From the NCBI GenBank assembly GCA_021802185.1, contig JAKAAV010000126.1:1-6885 (forward strand): a stretch of DNA of 6,885 nucleotides, read 5' to 3'. Shown here one piece after another: positions 1-6,301 of the stretch (position 1 is its first letter; every line of letters starts with the position of its first letter). This DNA is from Chloroflexota bacterium. Its GTDB lineage: Bacteria; Chloroflexota; Limnocylindria; Limnocylindrales; CSP1-4. A program made the translations under genes and the position numbers. The notes under the pieces are model-generated. The model was given only the letters and a program-made list of their open reading frames with translations, was not told the origin of the DNA and made no database searches.

Positions 1-167
1 CGCTCTGACCCGCGCCGATCCCCGGGGTCCCATATCCGCCGTCGCCGCTCCCCGGCCTCCGCTTGCGGGCGTCCGACCGTCGGGGCGCTCGTCGAACCGG
101 TTTCGGCGGTAGTCCTTCGCTGCGGGTCGGACCAGCCGAGCGTCACGCGCGACGCAGCGTGTCGGCG
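1..167. other. No gene identified at left edge
   Basis: This stretch lies downstream of the OsmC-like gene's stop codon. A few reading frames stay open through it, as expected at this GC content, but their translations are arginine/proline-rich, low in hydrophobic structure and match no family I know. A GGTTCGAC-like string on the minus strand (T-loop-like) has no matching T-arm stem or acceptor stem, so I do not call a tRNA. A partial gene running off the left edge cannot be excluded. Confidence 0.5.
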
Positions 168-593
168 CTACGCCACCTGTTCGCCGGACCGTCCACCCGC
201 GCCGAGGACGCTGTTGACGCGAATGACCGGCGGATGCTCGAAGTGCTTCTTGACCGCGCACTGGTCCGCGGCGCGGACGACCGCATCGACGTACTTGGCC
301 GGGAAGGTCTCGGGCAGCTCGATCGTCACCTCGACGTCCGAGACGAGACCGCTCATCGGGTTCATGCCCATCCTCTGGACGAGCCGGATGCCGTCGGTCG
401 GGATCCCGCGCTGGCGGCAGAAGCCGAGGACGTAGATCCCGGCACACGTCCCGATCGTCGAGAGGAACGTGAGGAACGGCGTCGGCGCCGAGCCCTCGCC
501 GCCACCGGTGGGTGGCTGGTCCGTCGGGATCGTGAACCCCGCGAAGTGCGCGTCGACTCGTGCGCCGCCGGGGAAGTCGATGATCATGTCCAC
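168..593 (-). CDS. OsmC family peroxide/thiol-stress protein
   Basis: 141 residues, the usual size for the OsmC/Ohr fold, which is a cytosolic homodimer. Characterised members reduce organic or other hydroperoxides with a pair of cysteines. Seen here: an N-terminal beta-hairpin segment (FPGGARVDA, residues 7-15), the family loop GGEGSAPTPF (31-40) with conserved Glu33, then the first cysteine helix (GTCAGIYVLGFC, 48-59) and the second cysteine in DQCAVKKH (110-117). C50 and C112 fit the redox pair; C59 is an additional cysteine in the first helix. The start is a GTG, chosen because AAGGGG lies nine bases upstream; an in-frame ATG two codons later is an alternative. The gene stands alone on this strand, with a long upstream region containing a palindromic operator candidate. 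The family is confident. The actual substrate (peroxide or another reactive electrophile) cannot be read from sequence, and this subgroup differs from classical E. coli OsmC and Ohr. Confidence 0.9.
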   Translation of the reverse strand: MDMIIDFPGGARVDAHFAGFTIPTDQPPTGGGEGSAPTPFLTFLSTIGTCAGIYVLGFCRQRGIPTDGIRLVQRMGMNPMSGLVSDVEVTIELPETFPAKYVDAVVRAADQCAVKKHFEHPPVIRVNSVLGAGGRSGEQVA

Positions 594-602
594 GAGCAGG
601 AA

Positions 603-608
603 CCCCTT
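603..608 (-). promoter_or_regulatory. Ribosome binding site of OsmC-like gene
   Basis: On the minus strand this reads AAGGGG, nine bases before the GTG at 593. It is 15 bases from the next in-frame ATG, so it favours the GTG start. The reading frame continues upstream for about 15 codons to a TGA but has no ATG or GTG with a comparable site. Confidence 0.6.
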
Positions 609-690
609 GCTGATCGAGTTGCCGGTCGATGTTCACGGCGGCGACGGCCGCCACGGCATGTGTCTCGTTGCCGGATCGCGAGTCGCCGGC

Positions 691-746
691 GCCGCGTGCT
701 TCGGTCATCCGCGCCGCGTGCCTCGGTCATCCGCGCCGCGTGACGG
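691..746. repeat. 22-bp tandem repeat, about 2.5 copies
   Basis: Two full units at 691-712 and 713-734 start GCCGCGTGC(T/C)TCGGTC and differ at one base (T or C at unit position 10). A partial third unit starts at 735 and diverges after GCCGCGTGA. The array lies about 100-150 bases upstream of the OsmC-like start, so if that gene is transcribed from the promoter near 780 the repeats would be in its 5' leader. Role unknown; replication slippage is enough to explain it. Confidence 0.85.
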
Positions 747-779
747 CCGCATCGACGGCGTGCCATCGCGACGGCCATT

Positions 780-809
780 ACTCTACCACTTGCGCAAGTA
801 CGCAAGCAA
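780..809 (-). promoter_or_regulatory. Candidate promoter for OsmC-like gene
   Basis: Reading the minus strand, TTGCTT (rc of 804-809) is followed by an 18-base spacer and TAGAGT (rc of 780-785), a reasonable sigma70-type -35/-10 pair. Transcription would start near 773 and run through a leader of about 180 bases to the GTG at 593. The long leader is odd, and a closer promoter may exist. A perfect palindrome sits inside the spacer. Confidence 0.4.
788..799. promoter_or_regulatory. Palindromic operator candidate ACTTGCGCAAGT
   Basis: ACTTGCGCAAGT is a perfect 12-bp palindrome. A further half-site overlaps it: CTTGCG (789-794) is repeated inverted as CGCAAG (801-806). It falls between the candidate -35 and -10 of the promoter pointing at the OsmC-like gene, the classic place for a dimeric winged-helix repressor. 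OsmC/Ohr genes are often controlled by thiol-sensing MarR or HxlR repressors, but no regulator gene is adjacent, so the binding partner is unknown. Confidence 0.45.
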
Positions 810-1012
810 TGCGCGATAGGGCCGCCCGGCGAACGCGACGCATCGGCTTCGGGGTCTGGGAACGGTGACCCGGCACACCGTGCCCGCGGCTGGTGCGGGT
901 TTCTCCCGATGAATCCTCCAGGCGCTGTTCGTACGGTGCCCCCGGTAAGCGTCCCGGCTCCACTGGCGGCCACCGAACGGCAGCCCGCCGATCGCCGACC
1001 GAGCGTCCGGGC

Positions 1013-1020
1013 GGAGGAGG
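1013..1020 (+). promoter_or_regulatory. Strong ribosome binding site of PD40 gene
   Basis: GGAGGAGG, six bases before the ATG at 1027, is close to the ideal anti-16S complement and fixes this start over the in-frame ATG at 1057. It contrasts with the apparently leaderless starts of two other genes in the window. Confidence 0.8.
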
Positions 1021-1026
1021 TGCGTC

Positions 1027-2016
1027 ATGCGGAAGGCGATCCCGAGGTCGAGAGGCATGCTCAGGGTGATCCTGGTGAGGGCAACCACGGCGGCGCTGAT
1101 CGTCGGGTCGAGCGCCGGCCACGTCGCGGCGTCCGACGGAGCCGGCTGGACGGCGGCGGTCAACCTCGAGGCCGCGACGGGTAGCGCCGATTCGCTCAAC
1201 ACGTCTGCGCTCGAGGGCTGCCCGTCCCAGTCGAGGAACGGACTCGATCTCTACTTCGCGTCGAACCGGCCGGGGGGTTACGGGAACCTCGACATCTACG
1301 TCAGTCATCGTCCGACGACGGGGGCCCCGTGGGGTCCGCCCCAGAACCTGGGGCCGACGATCAACACGGCCGGGCGAGAGTTCTGCCCGACTCCGACGCG
1401 CGACGGGCACGGCCTTCTCTTCGTCAGCGACGGCCGCTCCGACACCTGCGGCGGCTCCGACATCTACATCTCCTGGCAGGATCCGACCGGCTGGGAGACG
1501 CCGCGGGACCTCGGGTGCCAGGTGAACAGCGCCGCTGACGAGGCGAGCCCGTTCCTGCTCCCGGACGACCACGGCGGCGAGATGCTGTACTTCTCCAGCA
1601 ATCGCGGTGGCGGCTTCGACCAGTCGGACTCCGGCGCCGTCTCCGGTGACTGGGACATCTACATGGCGAGCGTGACCGGCAACCAGGTCGCGCCCGCGAC
1701 GCTCGTCCCGGGAGTCAACACGAAGTACGACGACGTCCGACCGAACCTGCGCCGCGACGGACTCGAGCTGTTCTTCGACTCCAACCGGCCGGGTGGCTGT
1801 GGCTCGTACGACATCTGGACGGCGACCCGCAGTGCGAACACCGCTGCGTGGTCGGATCCCGCCGACCTTCCCTGCACGGTGAACAGCAGTGCGGCCGACA
1901 TGCGCGCGTCGATCTCGTGGGACGGGACGACGCTCATCTTCGGCTCCGCGCGGGCCGGCGGCGAGGGCAGCTCCGACCTCTGGATGTCGACGCGTCCGCC
2001 CGTCTTCGGTAACTGA
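1027..2016 (+). CDS. Secreted PD40 (WD40-like) beta-propeller protein
   Basis: 329 residues. The N-terminus is a Sec-type signal peptide: basic start (MRKAIPRSR), a hydrophobic stretch around 12-30, and a likely cleavage after VAA at residue 35. The mature part is five repeats of the PD40/TolB-like propeller blade, each with the pattern 'DG..L.F.S.R.GG.....DIY': LYFASNRPGGYGNLDIY (75-91), LLFVSDGR...SDIYIS (130-149), MLYFSSNRGGG...WDIYMA (186-214), LFFDSNRPGGCGSYDIW (248-264) and LIFGSARAGGEGSSDLW (303-319). Each is preceded by a VN or similar strand segment. Blade 3 carries an extra loop of about ten residues (DQSDSGAVSGD). The six cysteines (65, 120, 141, 164, 258, 283) are all in the exported part and could form disulfides. 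Such proteins act outside the membrane, usually in binding or as scaffolds; TolB is the model, but no Tol/Pal or protease partner is adjacent. No catalytic residues or anchor are visible. Family certain, function unknown. Confidence 0.88.
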   Translation: MRKAIPRSRGMLRVILVRATTAALIVGSSAGHVAASDGAGWTAAVNLEAATGSADSLNTSALEGCPSQSRNGLDLYFASNRPGGYGNLDIYVSHRPTTGAPWGPPQNLGPTINTAGREFCPTPTRDGHGLLFVSDGRSDTCGGSDIYISWQDPTGWETPRDLGCQVNSAADEASPFLLPDDHGGEMLYFSSNRGGGFDQSDSGAVSGDWDIYMASVTGNQVAPATLVPGVNTKYDDVRPNLRRDGLELFFDSNRPGGCGSYDIWTATRSANTAAWSDPADLPCTVNSSAADMRASISWDGTTLIFGSARAGGEGSSDLWMSTRPPVFGN

Positions 2017-2067
2017 ACGCCGGAGGACGGCGCGGCGCACGTGGCGCCCCGAGGGGACGGAATCAGC

Positions 2068-2096
2068 GGTAGCGGCGAGCTCCGCTCGCCGCTACC
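2068..2096 (+). terminator. Perfect 13-bp stem hairpin, likely terminator
   Basis: GGTAGCGGCGAGC, a three-base loop, then its exact complement GCTCGCCGCTACC. It starts 51 bases after the PD40 stop and ends 12 bases before the ATG of the regulator gene. There is no T-tract after the stem, so it is not a textbook intrinsic terminator. In GC-rich bacteria U-less hairpins can still terminate or protect 3' ends. It could instead shape translation of the regulator if transcription reads through. Confidence 0.5.
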
Positions 2097-2108
2097 CTCA
2101 GCTCGGCC

Positions 2109-4997
2109 ATGAGCGCGTTCATCGGACGGCGCGTCGAGCTGCAGCGAATCGGGGAGCTGCTTCGCCATGCGGCAGACGACCGTCGCGCGACGGGCGCGCT
2201 CATCCTGGGCGACCCAGGGAGCGGCAAGAGCCGCCTGCTGGCCGAGGCGCTCGAACGCTCGTCACTCCGTCGCACCATGAGGCTGGTCGGCTTCGAGCCG
2301 ACGCGCCTCATCCCGCTCGCGTCTGCCGCCGATCTGATCCGCTGGCTCGCGGCGGTTCCGACGTATGGCCCCCGCCTCGACGCGCTCGTGTTCGGAACCA
2401 CCGACCCGGCGGTGCGCGACCCCGTACGGATCTTCGAGGCGGCCCACCGGGCACTCGCCGCCGCGGGACCCGCGATCGTCGCCGTCGACGACCTGCACTG
2501 GCTCGACGAGCTGAGCGTCGGCCTGCTTCTGTACCTGCTGCGAGCGGCCGTCGCCGCCGGGACCGGGCTTGCCGTCGTCGCGGCGGCCCGCCCGTCGCCC
2601 GTCGCCGCGACCTTCCAGGGCGCCCTCGATGCGGTCCTCGATCCCGGCCACCGCGCTGTGCTCGAGCTCAACCCCCTCAGTCTCGACGAAGGCCTGGCCC
2701 TCGCCCGGTCACTGGACCGGCGGCTCGATGACACCCGCGCAGCGGAGTTGTGGCGGCAGGCGGCGGGGTCGCCGTTCTGGCTCGAGGGGCTCGCGCTTGC
2801 TCGTGACGGCGACATTCGGACGCTCATCGGGCAGCGCCTCGGGAGACTGGCCGGCGATGCCGTCCAGCTCCTGGCCGCGCTGACCGTCGGCGGCCGGCCG
2901 TATCGTCTCGACGACCTGGCCGCGGTTCTCGGCTGGCGCCCGGCCCGAGTGCTGGCGGCCGCGCACGAGCTGGCCGGACGGGGAGTGGGGGTGCTGACGG
3001 GCGATTCGCTTCGCATCGCGCACGACCTGATCCGTGAGGCGGCGGCGCGCGAGGTGCCGAGATCGCTGCGTGTGCGGCTCCACGCGAGGTTCGCCGATGT
3101 GCTCGAGCGGCAGGCCGGAGATGAGATGGCACTCCTCCGGGAGGCGCTCGAGCACCGCGTCGCCGGCGGTGACCGCGGCGTCGATCTCGCGCTCCGCCTG
3201 GCCACGTCGCCGCAGAGGCGCCTGCTGGGTCGAGACGGCCTCCTGGCGCTGTCGGCCATCGCCGACTCGCTTCCCCCAGGCTCCGAAGAGCAGTGCCTCC
3301 TCGACGAGCGCCTCGGCGAGATCGCGGGGGCGCTGGCCGAGCAGGACATCGCGATCGGGCACTGGTCCCGGGTTGCCGACCACGCCGCCGATCCCGTCAG
3401 GCGCCGTCGAGCTCTCGTCGAGGCTGGCTGGGCGGCCTACCGGCGGCAGGACGCGACCACCGCACGCGCGTTCGCGCTCCGGGCGCGCACGGGCGAGGCC
3501 GACACCCCGGCGGCAGGCGACGGCCTCGAGGAACGTGTCAGGCTCGAGACGCTCGAGGCGGACACGGCGCTCTGGCTGGACCACCGCACCGATGACGGGG
3601 CCGCCGCGTCGGACCGGGCCCTCGCGGGGGCACGCCGGATGGCCGGGCTCGCCGGCGGCGTCCACCGCCTGTCGCCGTCTGAGCGAACCACGTACATCGC
3701 CTCGCTCGAGGCGGCCATGGACGCAGCGCTGCAGCAGGATCGGGGCACTGACGTCGTCGAGCTCGGCGAGGAGAGCCTGGTGGCGGCGCGCGATGCCGAG
3801 CCGGAGGCGTACGTCGCAGCTCTCAACCGCGTCGGCTTCGCACTGGGGCCGGTCGGTCGCGTCGCGGAGTCCGAGCGGATCTACCGCCAGGCGTGGGACC
3901 TTGCCCAGCAGCTCGTGCTACCTGCAGCCACCGTCGAAGCCGGCCACGGTCTCGCCGTCGCGCTGAGCCTGCTCGGCCGGCCCCAGGACGCCCGGAACAT
4001 CGCGGCCGCCACCATGGAGGTCGAGGCGCGCCTGACGAACGCTCCGAGGCGGTGGGGCCACGCCGCGGCGATCCTGCACGAGATCGAGCTGTCGCTGGGC
4101 GACCCGTCCGCGGCGCTCCGTGCGCTTCGACAGGACATCGCGCACGAGCCCGACCCGCACTTCCGCCTCGGGATCCACGAGACGGTGGCGGCCTGGGAGG
4201 CGCGGACGCGGGGACCAGCGGCGGCCAGCGCCGTGGCGGAGCACCAGGCCGCGGCGATGGCGGACTGGGAGCTGGTGCGCTGCCCGCGCTGCGGGCGAGA
4301 GCTGGCGATCATCACCGCCGAGCTGTTCGCCCGGATCGGGCGTGCCGATGACGCGCGGGGGCAGCTGGCAGCGTGGGATCGGCTCGTCCCCGACCCGTCG
4401 CAGCAGGCGAGCCGGTGGCGGAAGCACGCCGCGGCGATGGTGCTCGCAGCCGACGGGCGGCCCCGGGAGGCCATCGAGCTGCTCCGCATGCTTGCTGCCG
4501 AGCATCACGCGGGAGGCGTGTTGAAGGACCGTCTGTGGGTGATGATCGACCTCGGGCGATTGCTCGAGAGCCACGACCGGGACGGCGCGATCGAGGCGTA
4601 CCGGGAGGCGGCCGCACTCGCCGAGCGGATGGGCGCCGTGAGCCAGGCGCGGCTGGTCGCCCAGGCCCTGCGCCGCCTCGGCGTCCGAGCCTGGCGACGT
4701 GATGCGACGGCCGGAGACGACGTCCTGTCGGCGCGGGAGCTCGAGGTCGGCCGGATGGTCGCTGCCGGGGCTTCGAACCGGGAGATCTCGGACGCCCTGC
4801 TCATCGCTCCCAAGACCGTCGAGCGCCATGTGAGCAACGCCCTCACCAAGCTCGGCATTCGGAATCGCACCGAACTGGCGGCCTGGGTGCGGGCTCCGGC
4901 GGGTGCCCCCGGCGCCCCCGCGGCGCCCCCGTCCGACGCCCGCCGTCGATCTCCACGACCGCCGTCGGTCGCGTCCGGTACGGGTTCCTCCCGATGA
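2109..4997 (+). CDS. Large ATPase LuxR-family transcriptional regulator
   Basis: 962 residues, the size of LAL/MalT-like regulators. Order: an AAA/NTPase domain near 4-300 with FIGRRVEL at the start, Walker A GDPGSGKS (34-41) and Walker B AIVAVDDLHWLDE (122-134); a helical segment ending in RIAHDLIREAA (about 302-312), typical of this family; a long alpha-helical, TPR-like sensor region (about 330-860); and a C-terminal LuxR-type HTH (873-928: LSARELEV...SNREISDALLIAPKTVERHVSNAL...KLGIRNRTELAAWV). Known family behaviour: ATP and an inducer drive oligomerisation and promoter binding. The inducer is not predictable here. An isolated CPRCG (C725, C728) lies in the helical region. After the HTH there is a 34-residue Pro/Ala/Arg-rich tail of low complexity. 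The ATG at 2109 has no ribosome binding site; TACCCT ten bases upstream (2093-2098) might be a -10 element, but it overlaps the hairpin. The small gene at 5030 follows closely. Target genes are unknown; the neighbours are candidates only. Confidence 0.93.
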   Translation: MSAFIGRRVELQRIGELLRHAADDRRATGALILGDPGSGKSRLLAEALERSSLRRTMRLVGFEPTRLIPLASAADLIRWLAAVPTYGPRLDALVFGTTDPAVRDPVRIFEAAHRALAAAGPAIVAVDDLHWLDELSVGLLLYLLRAAVAAGTGLAVVAAARPSPVAATFQGALDAVLDPGHRAVLELNPLSLDEGLALARSLDRRLDDTRAAELWRQAAGSPFWLEGLALARDGDIRTLIGQRLGRLAGDAVQLLAALTVGGRPYRLDDLAAVLGWRPARVLAAAHELAGRGVGVLTGDSLRIAHDLIREAAAREVPRSLRVRLHARFADVLERQAGDEMALLREALEHRVAGGDRGVDLALRLATSPQRRLLGRDGLLALSAIADSLPPGSEEQCLLDERLGEIAGALAEQDIAIGHWSRVADHAADPVRRRRALVEAGWAAYRRQDATTARAFALRARTGEADTPAAGDGLEERVRLETLEADTALWLDHRTDDGAAASDRALAGARRMAGLAGGVHRLSPSERTTYIASLEAAMDAALQQDRGTDVVELGEESLVAARDAEPEAYVAALNRVGFALGPVGRVAESERIYRQAWDLAQQLVLPAATVEAGHGLAVALSLLGRPQDARNIAAATMEVEARLTNAPRRWGHAAAILHEIELSLGDPSAALRALRQDIAHEPDPHFRLGIHETVAAWEARTRGPAAASAVAEHQAAAMADWELVRCPRCGRELAIITAELFARIGRADDARGQLAAWDRLVPDPSQQASRWRKHAAAMVLAADGRPREAIELLRMLAAEHHAGGVLKDRLWVMIDLGRLLESHDRDGAIEAYREAAALAERMGAVSQARLVAQALRRLGVRAWRRDATAGDDVLSARELEVGRMVAAGASNREISDALLIAPKTVERHVSNALTKLGIRNRTELAAWVRAPAGAPGAPAAPPSDARRRSPRPPSVASGTGSSR

Positions 4998-5017
4998 TCT
5001 GCCGATCGCCCCCGACG

Positions 5018-5023
5018 TAGCCT
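5018..5023 (+). promoter_or_regulatory. Candidate leaderless -10 box TAGCCT
   Basis: TAGCCT matches TANNNT and ends exactly six bases before the ATG at 5030, the spacing at which transcription begins on the A of the start codon. No ribosome binding site is visible upstream of this ATG. No good -35 is visible. It would give the small gene its own transcript, separate from the regulator that ends at 4997. Confidence 0.45.
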
Positions 5024-5029
5024 CGACGC

Positions 5030-5329
5030 ATGACGCTCGTGATGCTGGTCGGCGGCGCGGAAGCGGACGAGCCCGCGCTCGGCTCGCGGACCACCCGCCT
5101 CCTCTCGGACCTCGGCGTGACGCGCGTGGCGGTGCTGCGGGGGGAGCAGACGACCGCGGTGATTCTCGAGGGTTGGGCGTTCGATCCTCGCGACGGCTCG
5201 ACCGCAGCAGGTGTCCTGTTTCCGGACGCGGCACGCTCGGTGCGCACGTTCCGCGAGGTCGCGGACGTCACCCTCACGGCCTCCGGCTGGGCGGCACACG
5301 ACCCGGAGCCGGGGACTCCGGCTGGCTGA
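5030..5329 (+). CDS. Small uncharacterised protein, 99 residues
   Basis: I do not recognise a family. The reading frame has the strong G/C third-position bias of real genes here and a clean start with a well-placed -10-like box. The sequence alternates hydrophobic stretches (MTLVMLVGG 1-9, VTRVAVLRG 30-38, TTAVILEGWAF 41-51, DVTLTASGW 79-87) that look like beta strands of a small alpha/beta fold, with a central GWAFDPRDGSTAAGVLFP (48-65). There is no signal peptide, membrane helix or cysteine, so it is probably cytosolic. It begins 32 bases after the LuxR-type regulator stop, on the same strand, so a functional link with that regulator is possible but unproven. Confidence 0.65.
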   Translation: MTLVMLVGGAEADEPALGSRTTRLLSDLGVTRVAVLRGEQTTAVILEGWAFDPRDGSTAAGVLFPDAARSVRTFREVADVTLTASGWAAHDPEPGTPAG

Positions 5330-5379
5330 GGGGCGACGGGCACGCGCGAGGCACGTCAGCGCGCCCCGCCCTCACACGT

Positions 5380-5394
5380 CGGCGTCAGACGCCG
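5380..5394. terminator. Short hairpin between convergent genes
   Basis: CGGCGT, loop CAG, ACGCCG: a six-bp stem six bases beyond the stop of the molybdoenzyme gene and about 50 bases beyond the small gene's stop. No T-tract follows on either strand. Its position between two convergent genes makes a bidirectional terminator the obvious reading, but the stem is short and such stems are frequent in GC-rich DNA. Confidence 0.3.
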
Positions 5395-5400
5395 CGCCAC

Positions 5401-6000
5401 CTACTCGCTGAACCGCTCCTCGCGCCAGGGATCACCCTCGTTGTGGTAGCCGTACCGCTCCCAGAAACCGGGCACGTCGTGGTCGAGCATCTGCAGGCCC
5501 CGGATCCACTTCGCGCTCTTCCAGAAGTAGCGCTTCGGGACCATGAGCCGGAGCGGGTAGCCGTGCTCCGGCTCGAGTGGCTCGCCGCCGTACGTGTCGG
5601 CCAGGAGGACGTCGTCGTCGAGCAGGGCGTCGAGCGGCAGATTCGTCGTGTAGCCCTGCTCGCAGTGGGCGATGACGAAGCGGGCCGACGGCTTCGGACG
5701 CACGAGGTCGAACACCGTCCGCGGGGCGACACCCTCGAAGTCCGTGTCGAGCTTCGTCCAGCGCGTCACGCAGTGGATGTCGGTGTGGACCGCCTTCCGC
5801 GGCAGCGCGCGGAACTGCTCCCACGACAGGTCGATCGGCTGCTCGACCTCGCCCCACACCTTGAAGTCCCACGTGCCGAGGTCGACGCGCGGCACCGACC
5901 CGTAGTGCAGCACGGGCCACTTCTCGGTCAGATACTGGCCGGGCGGGAGTCGGCGCCTCTGCTCGTCGGTGATCCGGGGACGTCCGAACAGCCTGTCCAT
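5401..6000 (-). CDS. Sulfite oxidase-like molybdopterin oxidoreductase
   Basis: 199 residues, the normal length of the single-domain bacterial 'sulfite oxidase-like oxidoreductase' group with the oxidoreductase molybdopterin-binding fold (PF00174 type). It carries nearly every family signature: [19 protein letters not shown] (19-37), WDFKVWG (44-50), DIHCVTRW (74-81) with C77 as the expected molybdenum-coordinating cysteine, [12 protein letters not shown] (112-123), [23 protein letters not shown] (143-165) and [22 protein letters not shown] (177-198). There is no twin-arginine or Sec signal, so unlike MsrP/YedY it should act in the cytosol. No heme domain, no dimerisation domain and no membrane partner gene is adjacent. 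Substrate is unknown; sulfite is only the family label. I chose ATG 6000 because homology starts just after it and TATCAT sits six bases upstream. The frame is open for 239 more codons upstream, but these run through tandem repeats and are not protein-like. Confidence 0.93.
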   Translation of the reverse strand: MDRLFGRPRITDEQRRRLPPGQYLTEKWPVLHYGSVPRVDLGTWDFKVWGEVEQPIDLSWEQFRALPRKAVHTDIHCVTRWTKLDTDFEGVAPRTVFDLVRPKPSARFVIAHCEQGYTTNLPLDALLDDDVLLADTYGGEPLEPEHGYPLRLMVPKRYFWKSAKWIRGLQMLDHDVPGFWERYGYHNEGDPWREERFSE

Positions 6001-6006
6001 CGCCGC

Positions 6007-6012
6007 ATGATA
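6007..6012 (-). promoter_or_regulatory. Leaderless -10 box TATCAT
   Basis: On the minus strand, TATCAT is followed by six bases (GCGGCG) and the ATG at 6000. This is a near-consensus -10 hexamer at the spacing that makes the A of the ATG the likely first transcribed base. No ribosome binding site is present. No clear -35 is seen 16-18 bases further upstream. The 34-bp tandem array begins 38 bases beyond this box. Confidence 0.6.
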
Positions 6013-6050
6013 CCGGCGGGGCTCGATGGCGCTGATGGTGGTCGTCGCGC

Positions 6051-6166
6051 CCGCGGTTCGCGACTGGGTGGGCGAGTGCTGCGTCCGCGGTTCGCGACTG
6101 GGTGGGCGAGTGCTGCGTCCGCGGTTCGCGACTGGGTGGGCGAGTGCTGCGTCCGCGGTTCGCGAC
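6051..6166. repeat. 34-bp tandem repeat, 3.4 identical copies
   Basis: Units at 6051-6084, 6085-6118 and 6119-6152 are identical; a partial fourth (6153-6166) is identical for 14 bases and then merges into the neighbouring 27-bp array. Each unit opens with CCGCGGTTCGCGACTGGG and so contains CCGCGG and a CGCG-GTT-CGCG inverted repeat. There are no spacers, so it is not CRISPR. Perfect identity suggests recent expansion. The array lies 50 bases upstream of the molybdoenzyme start. Confidence 0.97.
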
Positions 6167-6261
6167 CGGGCGCCCTGGCCGGCACCGCACGACTGGGCGC
6201 CCTGGCCGGCACCGCACGACTGGGCGCCCTGGCCGGCACCGCACGACTGGGCGCCCTGGCC
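6163..6261. repeat. 27-bp tandem repeat, 3 identical copies plus edges
   Basis: Identical units at 6175-6201, 6202-6228 and 6229-6255, beginning CTGGCCGGCACCGCACGACT. A half unit precedes (6163-6174, one mismatch) and a short partial follows (6256-6261). The units share CGACTGGG with the adjacent 34-bp array, so one array may have grown out of the other. The length is a multiple of three (GAQSCGAGQ on the minus strand), but no surrounding coding evidence supports translation. Confidence 0.97.
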
Positions 6262-6291
6262 GACGCTCATGGGGGGAACGCAAGACGGGCG
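6262..6291 (-). repeat. Inverted diverged copy of 103-bp repeat core
   Basis: These 30 bases match the reverse complement of 6409-6438 (and equally 6512-6541) at 24 of 30 positions, including GGGGGAACG and AGACGGGCG. The repeat family therefore occurs in both orientations here. Confidence 0.65.
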
Positions 6292-6301
6292 CATCGGTCG
6301 G

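Larger units (their letters stand above)
594..1026. other. Divergent intergenic region, OsmC-like / PD40 genes
   Basis: These 433 bases separate two divergently transcribed genes. I see a 22-bp tandem repeat (691-746), a promoter/operator candidate pointing at the OsmC-like gene (780-809) and the ribosome binding site of the PD40 gene. Open frames here on both strands translate to arginine/alanine-rich sequence without family features and disagree with each other, so I call no gene. No clear promoter for the PD40 gene could be placed. Confidence 0.55.

Noticed and set aside
60..115. tRNA-like GGTTCGAC on the minus strand
   Set aside because: No pairing T-stem, anticodon arm or acceptor stem can be drawn around it.
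584..743. Frame reading MTEARGAGDSRSGNETHAV upstream of the OsmC-like gene as a frameshifted N-terminus
   Set aside because: OsmC family members start where the GTG at 593 does, the ribosome binding site supports it, and the upstream frame is formed partly from the 22-bp repeat.
778..2040. 420-residue minus-strand open frame opposite the PD40 gene
   Set aside because: Arg/Val/Gly-rich shadow of a gene with clear signal peptide, ribosome binding site and domain repeats on the plus strand.
2063..3349. 428-residue minus-strand frame opposite the regulator
   Set aside because: Ser/Arg/Ala-rich antisense shadow; the sense strand encodes a recognisable ATPase domain.
892..4997. Two near-identical 21-base strings (892-912 and 4977-4997, 19 of 21 match)
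   Set aside because: In several kilobases of very GC-rich DNA one such pair is expected by chance, and the second copy lies in the regulator's coding end.
6051..6261. CRISPR array
   Set aside because: Units are head to tail with no spacers, and the partial copies merge into each other; no cas gene is present.
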